A stretch of 64,000 nucleotides of DNA from Streptomyces sp. ISL-96 (GCF_018614035.1 NZ_JAGGPA010000025.1:62001-126000); one strand, 5' to 3'. Shown: positions 53,817 through 63,757, counted from the stretch's first letter. Program-made: numbers and translations. The notes: a model not told the origin generated them from the letters alone.

Positions 53817-54659
53817 GTGGCGGAACGACCGGCCCGCAAGACACCGCAGGTTCGTGAGGCACAGGTGGTGCGTACCGAGCGGATCACTCCGCACATGGTG
53901 CGCGTCGTCCTGGGCGGTGAGGGGCTGGCCGGCTTCGCGGCCGACGAGTTCACCGACCACTACATCAAGGTGCTGTTCCCGGCGGCGGGAGCGGTGTACC
54001 CGGAGCCGTTCGACATGGCCCGCATCCGCGAGGAGTTCCCGGCGGAACAGTGGCCGGTGACCCGGACGTACACGGTGCGGTCGTGGGACGCCGTACAGCG
54101 CGAGCTGACCGTCGACTTCGTGGTGCACGGCGACGAGGGCCTGGCCGGTCCGTGGGCGGCGCGGGCCAAGTCCGGCGAGACGGTACGTTTCCTCGGCCCC
54201 GGCGGCGGCTACGCGCCGGACCCGGCGGCCGACTGGCATCTGCTGGTGGGCGACGAGAGCGCGCTTCCGGCGATCGCCGCTTCCCTGGAACGGATGCCGG
54301 ACGGCACCGTCGTACACGCCTTCGTCGAGGTGGCGGGCCCCGAGGAGGAGCAGAAGATCGCCACGCCCGAGGGAGTGGCGGTGACGTGGCTGCACCGCGG
54401 CCGGAACCCGGTGGGCGAGACCCTGATCGCCGCGGTGCGCGGCCTCGACTTCCCGGCGGGCGACGTCCACGCCTTCGTCCACGGCGAGGCGGGCTTCGTG
54501 AAGGACCTGCGCCGCCACCTGCGCATGGACCGCGGTATCGCGCGCGAGCGGCTGTCCATCTCGGGCTACTGGCGTCTCGGCCAGGACGACGACGCGTGGC
54601 GCGCGATCAAGCGCGAGTGGAACGAGCAGGTCGAGCGCGAGCAGGAGCCCGCCGCCTGA
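53817..54659 (+). CDS. Siderophore-interacting protein (FAD-dependent ferric reductase)
   Basis: The 280-residue protein has an FAD-binding domain (TPHMVRVVLGGEGLAGF, RTYTVRSWD) and a SIP C-terminal domain (LLVGDESALPAIAASLERMPDG, GYWRLGQDDDAWRAIKREW). It releases iron from ferric siderophores by reduction, in the cytoplasm. GTG 53817 has GGGGAAG upstream; ATG 53778 is inside the iron box and less likely. No siderophore transport gene is adjacent. Confidence 0.9.
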   Translation: MAERPARKTPQVREAQVVRTERITPHMVRVVLGGEGLAGFAADEFTDHYIKVLFPAAGAVYPEPFDMARIREEFPAEQWPVTRTYTVRSWDAVQRELTVDFVVHGDEGLAGPWAARAKSGETVRFLGPGGGYAPDPAADWHLLVGDESALPAIAASLERMPDGTVVHAFVEVAGPEEEQKIATPEGVAVTWLHRGRNPVGETLIAAVRGLDFPAGDVHAFVHGEAGFVKDLRRHLRMDRGIARERLSISGYWRLGQDDDAWRAIKREWNEQVEREQEPAA

Positions 54660-54707
54660 CCGCCCCCTCCCCCGCTCCCCCGCTGTTGTCCGTACGGAAG
54701 TGACCCG

Positions 54708-54736
54708 GCCCCTCGCTGATCTTCAGCGGGGGGTTT
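54708..54736 (+). terminator. Rho-independent terminator after the SIP gene
   Basis: CCCC-T-CGCTGA and TCAGCG-GGGGG form a stem with a three-base loop, followed by TTTT. It lies 49 bases after the stop. Confidence 0.8.
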
Positions 54737-54949
54737 TGTCGCCTCCGTGGCCCTGGCCGGCACGGTCGCGGGAACGCTCGTATCGCTGCGTACAACTGCC
54801 TCGCGGGAAGCGTCGGGCACCGTCCCTTCCTGGTCCTGCGCGCGGTGGGGAGGCGGGCCATCATGAGGGGCGAGACCATGTGTCCGGAGGACCCATCCAT
54901 GGGGGCGGGAAGTCGTCAAGGTGAGCACACCGGAAAGGGAAACGCGCGT

Positions 54950-56314
54950 ATGAGTGTCGCCGTGGTGCTGTTCACCTCCGATCTGCGGCTGTACGACCAG
55001 CCGGTGCTCGGCGCGGCGCTGCGCCGGGCCGACGAGGTGGTGCCCCTGTTCGTACGGGACCGGGGCGTGACGGAGGCGGGCTTCGACGCACCCAACCGGC
55101 GTGCCTTCCTGGCCGATTGCCTGGCCGGGCTGGACGCGGGGCTGCGTGAGCGGGGCGGGCGCCTGGTGGTCCGTACCGGCGATGTGGTGGAACAGGTGTG
55201 CCGGGTGGTGACCGAGTCCGGCGCCCAGGAGGTTCATGTCGCGGGCGGGGTCAGCCGGTACGCGACGCGCAGGGAGGAACGGCTGCGCACCGCTCTCGGG
55301 AACGTTCGCTGCGCGCTGCACGTCCACGACGCGGTGATCACTGCGGTACCGCCCGGGCAGGTCACACCGGCCGGCAAGGACCACTTCGCCGTCTTCACGC
55401 CGTACCTGCGCAAGTGGGGAGCGGCCGGCGTCCGCGATGCTGTGCCGGCGCCCCGGACCGTGCGCGTTCCGGACGCGGTCGAAAGCGGTCCTCTGCCGAC
55501 ACGCCGCGCCGTCACGGGAACGTCGCCCGGTCTCGCGAAGGGCGGTGAACCCGAGGCACGCAAGCAGCTGCGCGCCTGGCTGGCGGACGGCATCGAAGCG
55601 TACGAAGAACATCACGACGACCTGTCCGGTGACGCCACCTCCCGGCTCTCTCCCCATCTCCACTTCGGCTGTCTCTCGGCGGCCGAACTGGTGCACCGCG
55701 CGCGGCACAAAGGCGGCCCGGGGGCAGAAGCCTTCGTACGTCAGCTCGCCTGGCGGGACTTCCATCACCAGGTACTCGCGGCCCGCCCCGCGGCGTCGTG
55801 GGCCGACTACCGGACGCGCGGCGACCAGTGGCGTACGGCCCCGCGGGAAATCACCGCCTGGCAGGAGGGCCGCACCGGCTGTCCCGTGGTCGACGCGGCC
55901 ATGCGCCAGCTGCGCCACGAGGGCTGGATGCACAACCGGGGCCGGCTGCTGGTGGCGAGTTTCCTCACCAAGACGCTGTACGTCGACTGGCGCGTGGGCG
56001 CCCGGCACTTCCTGGATCTGCTGGTGGACGGGGACATCGTCAACAACCAGCTCAACTGGCAGTGGGTGGCCGGCACCGGTACTGACACGCGCCCCAACCG
56101 GCTGCTCAACCCGCTCGCGCAGGCCAGGCGTTTCGACCCGAGGGGTGACTATGTGCGGCGCTGGGTGCCCGAACTCGCGGGGATCGCGGGAGCGGCCGTC
56201 CACCAGCCGTGGACGGTGACAGGGCCGGACCGGGCCCGGATCGACTACCCGGATCCCATCGTGGACCTCGCCGAGGGCCGCGCCCGCTTCGAGCGGGCGC
56301 GCGGCCTGCGCTGA
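54950..56314 (+). CDS. Deoxyribodipyrimidine photolyase
   Basis: The 454-residue class I photolyase has an antenna domain (VAVVLFTSDLRLYDQPVL) and FAD domain with SRLSPHLHFGCLSAAELV, AFVRQLAWRDFHHQVL, TGCPVVDAAMRQLRHEGWMHNRGRLLVASFLTKTLYVDWRVGARHFLDLLVDGDIVNNQLNWQWVAGTGTDTRPNRLLNP. It uses blue light to split cyclobutane dimers. Conserved Trp residues for electron transfer are present. ATG 54950 starts the conserved domain. A cryptochrome role cannot be excluded. Confidence 0.9.
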   Translation: MSVAVVLFTSDLRLYDQPVLGAALRRADEVVPLFVRDRGVTEAGFDAPNRRAFLADCLAGLDAGLRERGGRLVVRTGDVVEQVCRVVTESGAQEVHVAGGVSRYATRREERLRTALGNVRCALHVHDAVITAVPPGQVTPAGKDHFAVFTPYLRKWGAAGVRDAVPAPRTVRVPDAVESGPLPTRRAVTGTSPGLAKGGEPEARKQLRAWLADGIEAYEEHHDDLSGDATSRLSPHLHFGCLSAAELVHRARHKGGPGAEAFVRQLAWRDFHHQVLAARPAASWADYRTRGDQWRTAPREITAWQEGRTGCPVVDAAMRQLRHEGWMHNRGRLLVASFLTKTLYVDWRVGARHFLDLLVDGDIVNNQLNWQWVAGTGTDTRPNRLLNPLAQARRFDPRGDYVRRWVPELAGIAGAAVHQPWTVTGPDRARIDYPDPIVDLAEGRARFERARGLR

Positions 56315-56369
56315 CCGCAGCCACTGGGGACCGGCACGCAGCAGTTCGCGCGCACAAGGGAGCGTCCGC

Positions 56370-57743
56370 TTACCGCGCCCGCACCGTGGCCAGCACCTCC
56401 CGGTCCGGCTGAAGGGTGAGCGTCGGCACCGGCCGTATCTCACCCGGGTCGACGTCCAGCTCGAAGCGCCGCGCCAGCACGGCCAGCGCGAGCACCGTCT
56501 CGACCATCGCGAACCGCGCCCCGAGGCACACCCGTGGCCCGCCCCCGAACGGGAACCACGCGTACTCCGGTATCGCGTCCCCGCCGTCCGGATCCCATCG
56601 CTCGGGCCGGAACTCCTCCGGCTCCGGGAACCACCGGGCGTCGCGATGAGTGGCCCACTGACTGCTCCACACCCGCGTCCCCGGCACCAGGGGCAGCCCA
56701 CCGATCCGCGCGCCCTCCTTGGCCACCCCGGTGAGCAGCCAGATCGTCGGATACAGCCGCAGTGTCTCCTTCACCACCGCTTGCGCGTACGTCAGTTGCG
56801 CATAGTCCTCGAAGTCCGGCTCGCGGTCACCGAGCACCCGCTCCAGTTCCCCGGCGAGCGCTTCCCGCACCCGCGGATTGCGCGCGAGCAAGTACCACGC
56901 CCACACCAGCGTGCTACTGGTCGTTTCGTGGCCCCCGATGTACAGGGTGACGGTCTCATCGCGTATCTCCTCGTCCGAGAGCCGCGCCCCGGTCTCGTCC
57001 TGCGCGGCGAGCAGCCGGCTCAACAGATCGGGGCGCTCCCCTTCACCCTGCCGGTGCTGTGCGACAACCCGCGCGACCTCGGCGTCGATGACCGCGGCGG
57101 CCCGCCGGATCCGGGCCCGCCCCCGCGTCGGCACCCAGTCCGGCAACAGTGCCCCGATCCCGCTGAACTCCGCGCCTATTTCCCGCTGCGCGACGTCCAT
57201 CGCCCGCCCGATCGCCTCCGCGTCGGCGTCGGTGTCCGCGCCGAAGATGGTACGGACGGCGATCCGCTGAGTGAGGGCCGCCATCTCCCGCTTGATGTCG
57301 ATCCGTTCACCGTCCGACCACCGGTCGGCAAGCTCCACGGCGCACCCGGCCATCGTCGCGGCGTACGACCGCACCTGCTTGGGCCGTACGGACGGCTGCA
57401 CCAGCGACCTCTTTCGACGCCAGTCCGGCCCCCGCGCCACCACCACCCCGTTGCCCATCACCGTGCGGAAAGCGATCCCCAGCTCCGGCTGGTCGAAGGT
57501 CCGTTCCGTCTCCGTCATCAACTCGCCGATGTGCTCGGGGTCGGCCAGGAACAGCGACGGCTTCGGCCCGAACCGCCAGCGCACCAAGTCCCCATGCGCC
57601 CGCAGCCGTTCGAAGAAGGCGAGCGGGTCCTTCCCGAACTGCGGCAGGTTGCCGAGCACCGGCACCCCGCGCGGACCCGCCACGGTCATAGCCGGCCCGT
57701 TCGGCTGTACGCCGACGGCCGCATCGGTGTCCGTGGTGGTCAT
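56370..57743 (-). CDS. Cytochrome P450
   Basis: The 457-residue P450 has the I-helix YIGGHETTSSTLVW, the K-helix ETLR, and the haem loop FPFGGGPRVCLGARFAM. The I-helix has GGHETT, with the usual acid-alcohol pair. N-terminal PRGVPVLGNLPQFGKDPLAFFERL resembles CYP102A-like/CYP120-type bacterial enzymes. It is soluble, with no ferredoxin or reductase partner in the window. The substrate is unknown. Confidence 0.9.
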   Translation of the reverse strand: MTTTDTDAAVGVQPNGPAMTVAGPRGVPVLGNLPQFGKDPLAFFERLRAHGDLVRWRFGPKPSLFLADPEHIGELMTETERTFDQPELGIAFRTVMGNGVVVARGPDWRRKRSLVQPSVRPKQVRSYAATMAGCAVELADRWSDGERIDIKREMAALTQRIAVRTIFGADTDADAEAIGRAMDVAQREIGAEFSGIGALLPDWVPTRGRARIRRAAAVIDAEVARVVAQHRQGEGERPDLLSRLLAAQDETGARLSDEEIRDETVTLYIGGHETTSSTLVWAWYLLARNPRVREALAGELERVLGDREPDFEDYAQLTYAQAVVKETLRLYPTIWLLTGVAKEGARIGGLPLVPGTRVWSSQWATHRDARWFPEPEEFRPERWDPDGGDAIPEYAWFPFGGGPRVCLGARFAMVETVLALAVLARRFELDVDPGEIRPVPTLTLQPDREVLATVRAR

Positions 57744-57833
57744 GACGGGTCTCCCCTGTTCAGGTGGCGCGCGTCCTGTCGTGCGCTACGAGTGACTCCA
57801 TGGAAGCGCACAGGTACGACACCGCACCACCCC

Positions 57834-57842
57834 TGTGGATAA
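57834..57842. other. Isolated DnaA-box-like sequence
   Basis: TGTGGATAA, the complement of TTATCCACA, matches the DnaA box exactly but stands alone. Its surroundings do not look like an origin. Confidence 0.25.
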
Positions 57843-57951
57843 CTCACAACCACGCGTCACACAGGCCCCGTTGACCCCACACACGCCAATACGCCGCCCC
57901 CTCAGGCTTCCAGGGAGCGGCGCACCGGTAACACTCAGACGAACCGAACCG

Positions 57952-60771
57952 TCAGCCCACCGACGAGTACGCGACAACGCCCCGCAGCACAGCGTCCACC
58001 GCCTTGCGCGCGTTCTTCGTGACCGCACTGCCCTCCGCCGACGACGGCGCGGCCGCCGCGATCTGCCCCAGTACGTCGATGACCTGCTTGCACCAGCGGA
58101 CAAAGTCCCCGGCCGGCATCTCCGCCTCGCGCAGCACCTCGTCGAGCCCCTTGCCGGAGGCCCACATGTACACCGCCCAGGCGAAGCCGGGGTCGGGCTC
58201 CCGCTGCCCGACCCCCTCAGCCTGATTGATCTTGAACTCCTCCTCCAGAGCATCGAGCCTGCCCCAGATCCGGACCATCTCTCCCAGCGCGATCTTCGCG
58301 GGCCCGGTCGGCACCTTAGGCGCGACCGCGTCGTCCGGCTGGCGCGCCTCGAAGACCAACGCCGAGACGCACGCCGCCAGTTCCGCCGGCTTCAGCCCTT
58401 CCCACACGCCCTCGCGCAGGCACTCGGACGCCAGCAGGTCGAGCTCGCCGTAGAGCCGCGCGAGCCGCTTGCCGTGCTCGGTGGCCTTGTCGTCGCGCAG
58501 ATAGTCCAGCTCGGTCAGCAGGGCGTAGATCCGGTCGAAGGTACGGGCGATGGTGTTCGTACGCCCCTCGATCCTGCGCTCCAGCTGCTTCGTGTCGCGC
58601 TGGAGCCGGTGGTAGCGCTCGGCCCAGCGGGCGTGGTCCTCACGCTCGTCGCACCCGTGGCACGGATGCGCGCGCAGCGCGGTACGCAGCCGCGCGATCT
58701 CACGGTCGTCAGCCGCGGCCGCCCGCTGCTTGCAGTGCCGCTCGAGCACCATGTGCCCGGCCTTGGTCCGCAGCGCGGACGCCAGATCACGCCGCGACTG
58801 CGGGCTGCGCGCGTTGAAGGACTTCGGGATCCGCATCCGCTCCAGCGCCTCGACCGGCACCGGGAAGTCGACCGACGCGAGCCGCTTGACCTGCCGCTCG
58901 GCGGTCAGCACCAGCGGCCGCGGCCCGTCGTGCTGATCGAACCCCCGGTGCCCGTTGGCACGTCCGGCGGGCAGCCCCGGGTCCAGCACCAGCGCCAGCC
59001 CCGCGAACTTGCCGGTGGGCACATGGATGACATCACCGGGCTTCAGCTTCTCCAGCGACGCGGCCGCCGCGACCCGCCGCTGCGTCGCGCCCTGTTTGGC
59101 CAGCTCGGTCTCGCGGTCCTTGAGCTCACGGCGCAGCCGCGCGTACTCCTCGAAGTCCCCGAGGTGGCAGGTCATGCCCTCCCGGTAGCCCTCGATCCCC
59201 TCTTCGTTCTTCTGGACCTGCTTCGAGATCCCGACGACCGACTTGTCGGCCTGGAACTGCGCGAAGGACGTCTCCAGCAGCTCGCGCGACCGGTGGCGTC
59301 CGAACTGCTGCACCAGATTGACCGCCATGTTGTACGACGGCTTGAAGCTGGAGCGCAGCGGGTACGTACGCGTCCCGGCCAGTCCCGCGAGCGCCCCCGG
59401 GTCCATGGCACGCTGCCAGAGCACGACCGCGTGGCCCTCGACATCGATGCCGCGCCGCCCGGCCCGCCCCGTCAACTGCGTGTACTCGCCGGGGGTGATG
59501 TCCGCGTGCTGCTCGCCGTTCCACTTGACGAGCTTCTCCAGCACCACCGAGCGGGCCGGCATGTTGATGCCGAGCGCCAGCGTCTCGGTCGCGAAGACCG
59601 CCTTGACCAGCCCGCGCACGAAGAGCTCTTCGACGACCTCCTTGAAGGTCGGCAGCATGCCGGCGTGATGCGCGGCGATGCCCCGCTCCAGGCCTTCGAG
59701 CCATTCGTAGTACCCGAGGACGTTCAGGTCCTCGCCCGGGATGGAGGCCGTCCGCTCCTCGACGATCTCGCGGACCAGCATGCGCTCGTCCTGGTCGTTG
59801 AGCCGCAGGCCGGCGTACAGGCACTGCTGGACGGCGGCCTCGCAGCCGGCCCGGCTGAAGATGAAGGTGATCGCGGGCAGCAGGTCCGCGGCGTCGAGCC
59901 GCTCGATGACCTCGGGCCTTCCGGGCGTCCAGATGCGGCTGCGCTGCCTGCGCTCGCGCTCCCGGTCCGCCTCCCGCATGTTTCCGCGGCCGCGGCCGCG
60001 CGCGAAGGGGGTGCTGTTCTCCATCCGCGCCATGCGCACCAGGTCGGGGTTGACCTCGCGCCTGCCGCCCCTGCCGTCGTCGGACTCCTCGAAGAGGTCG
60101 TACATCTTGCGCCCGGCGAGCACGTGCTGCCACAGCGGCACGGGCCGGTGCTCGGAGACGATCACTTGGGTGTCGCCGCGGACGGTGTCCAGCCAGTCGC
60201 CGAACTCCTCCGCGTTCGACACGGTCGCCGACAGCGACACCAGCGTCACCGAGTCGGGGAGGTGGATGATCACCTCTTCCCAGACGGCGCCGCGGAAGCG
60301 GTCGGAGAGGTAGTGCACCTCGTCCATCACGACATACGCGAGCCCCCGCAGCGCCTGCGATCCGGCGTACAGCATGTTCCGCAGGACCTCGGTGGTCATG
60401 ACGATCACCGGGGCGTCGGGGTTGACGCTGTTGTCACCGGTCAGCAGCCCGACCTTGTCGGCGCCGTAGCGCCGCACGAGGTCCTGGTACTTCTGGTTGG
60501 ACAGCGCCTTGATGGGCGTGGTGTAGAAGCATTTACGTCGCTCGGCGAGCGCCAGGTGCACGGCGAACTCGCCGACGATGGTCTTGCCCGAGCCGGTCGG
60601 GGCGGCCACGAGCACGCCCTTGCCGGCTTCAAGGGCCTTGCATGCCTCGACCTGGTACGGGTCCAGCTCGAAGTCGTACAGCTCGCGGAAGGGCGCAAGC
60701 GCGGTGGCCTGCTCGGCTGTACGGATCCGGGCAGCGGCGTAACGCTCAGCTGGGGAAAGGTCCTCTGTCAT
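57952..60771 (-). CDS. helY: Ski2/Mtr4-like DEAD/H RNA helicase
   Basis: The 939-residue SF2 helicase has motif I APTGSGKT, Ia TPIKALSNQK, II VMDEVHYLSD (DEVH), III SLSATVSN and VI QLTGRAGRRGID, then an extended C-terminal arch and helical-bundle region, as in actinobacterial HelY. It probably remodels RNA for turnover or ribosome assembly. It has no obvious frameshift. It is followed by the dagK-like gene and the Tat genes, all on the minus strand. Confidence 0.92.
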   Translation of the reverse strand: MTEDLSPAERYAAARIRTAEQATALAPFRELYDFELDPYQVEACKALEAGKGVLVAAPTGSGKTIVGEFAVHLALAERRKCFYTTPIKALSNQKYQDLVRRYGADKVGLLTGDNSVNPDAPVIVMTTEVLRNMLYAGSQALRGLAYVVMDEVHYLSDRFRGAVWEEVIIHLPDSVTLVSLSATVSNAEEFGDWLDTVRGDTQVIVSEHRPVPLWQHVLAGRKMYDLFEESDDGRGGRREVNPDLVRMARMENSTPFARGRGRGNMREADRERERRQRSRIWTPGRPEVIERLDAADLLPAITFIFSRAGCEAAVQQCLYAGLRLNDQDERMLVREIVEERTASIPGEDLNVLGYYEWLEGLERGIAAHHAGMLPTFKEVVEELFVRGLVKAVFATETLALGINMPARSVVLEKLVKWNGEQHADITPGEYTQLTGRAGRRGIDVEGHAVVLWQRAMDPGALAGLAGTRTYPLRSSFKPSYNMAVNLVQQFGRHRSRELLETSFAQFQADKSVVGISKQVQKNEEGIEGYREGMTCHLGDFEEYARLRRELKDRETELAKQGATQRRVAAAASLEKLKPGDVIHVPTGKFAGLALVLDPGLPAGRANGHRGFDQHDGPRPLVLTAERQVKRLASVDFPVPVEALERMRIPKSFNARSPQSRRDLASALRTKAGHMVLERHCKQRAAAADDREIARLRTALRAHPCHGCDEREDHARWAERYHRLQRDTKQLERRIEGRTNTIARTFDRIYALLTELDYLRDDKATEHGKRLARLYGELDLLASECLREGVWEGLKPAELAACVSALVFEARQPDDAVAPKVPTGPAKIALGEMVRIWGRLDALEEEFKINQAEGVGQREPDPGFAWAVYMWASGKGLDEVLREAEMPAGDFVRWCKQVIDVLGQIAAAAPSSAEGSAVTKNARKAVDAVLRGVVAYSSVG

Positions 60772-60816
60772 CTTGTCTTCGAGCCTACCCGCCCCGTATG
60801 ACAGTCAGCCCGATCT

Positions 60817-61725
60817 TTAAATACGCGGGCCGAGCACCCGCGGACCGAGCACCCTGACCGCGCCCGGCACGCACACGGCGGTCAGCGGCAGCGCCCCCAG
60901 CGGTTCCCCGTCGGCGTACCCGGTAACCCCCGCCGCCGCCAGCTCGACCTTGGCCGCCCGGTGGACCGAGACCTTGGGATGGCTGAGATGCGTACCCCTG
61001 TACACCTTGGGAAAGACCTTGATCAGCGTCGTACGGGAGCAGTCCCCCACCACCGTGATGTCGAAGAGCCCGTCGTCGGTCCGCGCGTCGGCGCAGATCC
61101 GCATCCCGCCCCCGTACGACGTCCCGTTCCCCACGGCGACCAGCGTCGCCTCGACCTCGTGGACGTCGCCGTCAAGCGTGATCCGGTACGCGACGGGCCT
61201 GAAGGAGGCCAGTTCCGCGATCATCGCGAGGTCGTACTTGAACCGCCCGCTCGGCCACCGCATCCGGTTCCCGCGGTCGTTGACCCGCGAGTCGAACCCG
61301 GAGGCGAGTACGGTCCCGAACCACTTCTCCCCCACCCGCCCCAGATCCACGTCCATGATCCGCCCGCCCTTGAGCGCTTCCGCGGCCAGTCTCCCGGCGG
61401 CGGCCGGGTCCCGTACGGGCAGCCCGAGCGTACGGGCGAAGTCGTTGCCGGTCCCGACGGCGATCACCCCCAGCGGCGTCCGCGTCCCGGCGACGGCCTG
61501 CAGCGCGAGCGAGGCCATCCCGTCCCCGCCGACGGCTATCAGGGCCCCGGTCCCGCCCTCGACGGCGTCGCGCGCCCGCCGCAGAGCGTCGTCCGCGTCC
61601 TGGCCGAGGACCGTGCGTACGGAGAATCCCGCGTCCCGCAAAGCAGAAGCGGCCGGCTGCGCGGCGTGCGCGCCCCGGCCGCGTCCGGCGGTGGGATTGA
61701 CGAAGAGGGTGATCTCACTGGTCAC
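60817..61725 (-). CDS. Diacylglycerol kinase-family lipid kinase
   Basis: The 302-residue protein has a DGK catalytic domain: ITLFVNPTAGRGRG, AVGGDGMASLALQ and IAVGTGNDFARTLGLP. A C-terminal beta-sandwich (TLVAVGNGTSYGGGMRICADARTDDGLFDI) follows. It phosphorylates diacylglycerol or a related lipid or sphingoid base at the membrane. The last 11 residues contain a duplicated VLGPR. It is 91 bases upstream of nothing but ends 18 bases before tatC's stop region in the same orientation, so it shares the operon. Confidence 0.88.
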   Translation of the reverse strand: MTSEITLFVNPTAGRGRGAHAAQPAASALRDAGFSVRTVLGQDADDALRRARDAVEGGTGALIAVGGDGMASLALQAVAGTRTPLGVIAVGTGNDFARTLGLPVRDPAAAGRLAAEALKGGRIMDVDLGRVGEKWFGTVLASGFDSRVNDRGNRMRWPSGRFKYDLAMIAELASFRPVAYRITLDGDVHEVEATLVAVGNGTSYGGGMRICADARTDDGLFDITVVGDCSRTTLIKVFPKVYRGTHLSHPKVSVHRAAKVELAAAGVTGYADGEPLGALPLTAVCVPGAVRVLGPRVLGPRI

Positions 61726-61743
61726 CCGGCGGACCCTACAAGC

Positions 61744-62691
61744 TCAGGTGACGTCGTCGTAACTCTGCAGCTGCTTCGGCCCCGGCCCGGCACTCTCGGC
61801 CCCCGCCTGCTCGGGCAGTGCGCGCGCGGCGGGCACGGTCTCGATCTCACCGATCGCCGCAGGGCTGAGGTCCAGCTCCGAGGCCTCGTCGTCGTCCAGC
61901 TCGGCGTCGGGGTTGTTGCGTTCCCGTCGCTTGTCGTTCAGCAGCGAGAATCCGACCGCCATGAAGTACAGGAGGGTGATCGGCCCGGCAAGGGCGAGCA
62001 TGCCGACCGGGTCGGTCGTCGGCGTGATGATCGCGCCGAAGACGAAGACGCCCATGATCACGCCGCGCCACCACCGGAGCATGCGGCGGCCGCTCAGCAC
62101 GCCCGTGAGGTTGAGCATCACCAGCACCAGCGGCAGCTCGAACGCGAGGCCGAAGACAATCACCATCCGGAGGGTGAAATCGAGCACGTCCCCCAGGGAC
62201 AGGATGTTCGCGGATCCGGCCGGCGTGAGGCTGATGAGAACCTTCACGCTGATGGGAAGGATGAGGTAGGCGAGGTACGCACCGGCAGAGAACAGCGGCA
62301 CCGCCGCGCCGACGAACGCGTACGTGTACTTCTTCTCGTTCTTGTGCAGTCCCGGCGCCACGAAGGCCCAGAGCTGGTACAGCCACACCGGGCTCGCGAG
62401 GACGAGACCGGCGGTGAGGCTCAGCTGGATCGTCACGCTGAAGGGTGCCATCAGCGTGTTGAAGGAGACGATCGCGCAGTTGCCGCCGTCGCTCGTTTCG
62501 CCCTTCCCGCACTTGGGCACCGACTGCGTCAGGAACGACATGAGCTCCTCGCTGTACACGAGGGCCACAATCGTGACCACCATGATCGCGAGCAGACCCT
62601 TGGCGAGCCGGTTGCGCAGCTCACGCAGGTGCTCCACGAGAGGCATGCGCCCCTCGGGGTCCTTCTCCAGTTTGGGGGCAGACTTGAGCAA
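61744..62691 (-). CDS. tatC: Twin-arginine translocase subunit TatC
   Basis: The 315-residue membrane protein has six helices. The conserved sites are PLVEHLRELRNRLAKG, FVAPGLHKNEKK, AFELPLVLVMLNLTGVLS and IITPTTDPVGMLAL. TatC binds the RR signal peptide and forms the receptor complex. TTG 62691 is kept as start because the N-terminal KSAPKLEKDPEGRMPL is typical of Streptomyces TatC; ATG 62646 is an alternative. The C-terminal tail is acidic and long. Confidence 0.95.
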   Translation of the reverse strand: MLKSAPKLEKDPEGRMPLVEHLRELRNRLAKGLLAIMVVTIVALVYSEELMSFLTQSVPKCGKGETSDGGNCAIVSFNTLMAPFSVTIQLSLTAGLVLASPVWLYQLWAFVAPGLHKNEKKYTYAFVGAAVPLFSAGAYLAYLILPISVKVLISLTPAGSANILSLGDVLDFTLRMVIVFGLAFELPLVLVMLNLTGVLSGRRMLRWWRGVIMGVFVFGAIITPTTDPVGMLALAGPITLLYFMAVGFSLLNDKRRERNNPDAELDDDEASELDLSPAAIGEIETVPAARALPEQAGAESAGPGPKQLQSYDDVT

Positions 62692-62761
62692 CCCACGTCC
62701 TCATCTCGTGCGGCAGGCGATCATCGTTCTCCGCGGAACGGTGCCTGCGGCGGCCCAGGTG

Positions 62762-63061
62762 TCAGCGCTTGGTCGTGTCGGTGGGCTCGGCCACCGGGCG
62801 TGAGCTGGTCACGTCACCGGGCGCGGCCTTGATCGTACGAGGGGCGGGCGTGGTGTGGTCCTGGGCGTTGCCCGTCGCGTGCGGCGGCGGGTCGGCAGGG
62901 GTGCTCTGGTCGTCGTCCTTCTTCATCGCCTTGGCCTCGCTCTTGAGGATGCGGGCCGACTTGCCCAGCGAACGGGCCATGTCCGGAAGCTTCTTGGCGC
63001 CGAACAGCAGGATGATGACGACGAGGATGAGGATGATCTCGGTGGGGCCGAGCCTACCCAT
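62762..63061 (-). CDS. tatA: Twin-arginine translocase subunit TatA
   Basis: The 99-residue protein has the membrane anchor GRLGPTEIILILVVIILLFGAKKLPDMARSLGKS and an amphipathic helix (SARILKSEAKAMKK), followed by a long Pro/Thr-rich tail. It polymerises to form the Tat pore with TatC. ATG 63061 has GAAGGT seven bases upstream. It precedes tatC by 70 bases on the same strand, with no TatB, as usual in Streptomyces tatAC pairs. Confidence 0.95.
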   Translation of the reverse strand: MGRLGPTEIILILVVIILLFGAKKLPDMARSLGKSARILKSEAKAMKKDDDQSTPADPPPHATGNAQDHTTPAPRTIKAAPGDVTSSRPVAEPTDTTKR

Positions 63062-63269
63062 AGCTTTTACCTTCTTCACCGAGGCGACAGGGAGTCTGAT
63101 GCCCGACCGGCCGGACGTTTGTCCGGTCGCCGCGCTGGCTGCGATCGTAACCCGTAGGAGTAAACGAGGGGCAATGCCTGTGCGTACTCCGGATTGCGGC
63201 CCGCGCCTCGCTCCAAGAGCCGCTCAACCAGCCTACGCCCCCGCAGTCGCCCTGCGGCAGCCGCGCTTC

Positions 63270-63467
63270 CTACCGCCAGGCTTCGCCACTGCGGGCCAGG
63301 CCCTCGGCCGCGCGTTCGAGGTTCTCCGCGGCCGTGTTGATCTCCTGCGAGGTGGCGGCGACTTGGCGCCCGAGGCGCTGGACCTCCGTGAACACCCGGA
63401 TCGCCAGCACGCCCAGCACGGCGAGACCACAGAAACCAAGAGCGATTGCGAGCATCGGCCAGAACAT
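63270..63467 (-). CDS. Small membrane protein with coiled-coil tail
   Basis: The 65-residue protein has one N-terminal membrane helix (MLAIALGFCGLAVLGVLAIRVF), then a helix with heptad-like spacing (VQRLGRQVAATSQEINTAAENLERAAEGLAR), similar to DUF948 and methyl-accepting-like linkers. It lies between tatA and the FmdB-like gene, 208 bases upstream of tatA. Function unknown. Confidence 0.6.
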   Translation of the reverse strand: MFWPMLAIALGFCGLAVLGVLAIRVFTEVQRLGRQVAATSQEINTAAENLERAAEGLARSGEAWR

Positions 63468-63485
63468 GCGCCAGAGCCTAGACGG

Positions 63486-63749
63486 TCAGACAGTGGAGTG
63501 GAGTCGCAGCGTCCGCACGCCGCCCCCGGTGAGCAGTTCGACGATCCGCTCGCCCGCCGGTTTGCGCACCGCCGCCTCGCACTCGGGGCAGGTGAAGGAG
63601 TAGAAGGTCGTACGGCGGCTGGCGCCTATCGCGAGGCGCAGCGAGCCCGCCGACAGTTCGAAGCGGGCGCCGCAGTCCGGGCAGCCCGCCTTGAAGAGGA
63701 CCGGGCCCACCTGGGTGGGAACCCTTGGCAGTAGCGACATGTCCACCAA
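63486..63749 (-). CDS. FmdB-like zinc-ribbon protein
   Basis: The protein has two CxxC motifs (GCPDCGARFEL and TCPECEAAVRK), forming a zinc ribbon, plus a short hydrophobic N-terminus. GTG 63749 is preceded by AAGGAG; ATG 63740 is an alternative three codons on. It sits between a PafC-type gene and the small membrane protein on the same strand. Its function is not known. Confidence 0.65.
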   Translation of the reverse strand: MVDMSLLPRVPTQVGPVLFKAGCPDCGARFELSAGSLRLAIGASRRTTFYSFTCPECEAAVRKPAGERIVELLTGGGVRTLRLHSTV

Positions 63750-63757
63750 TCTCCTTG

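Noticed and set aside
57834..57842. DnaA box, possible replication origin
   Set aside because: A single box without a cluster, dnaA, dnaN or AT-rich unwinding region.
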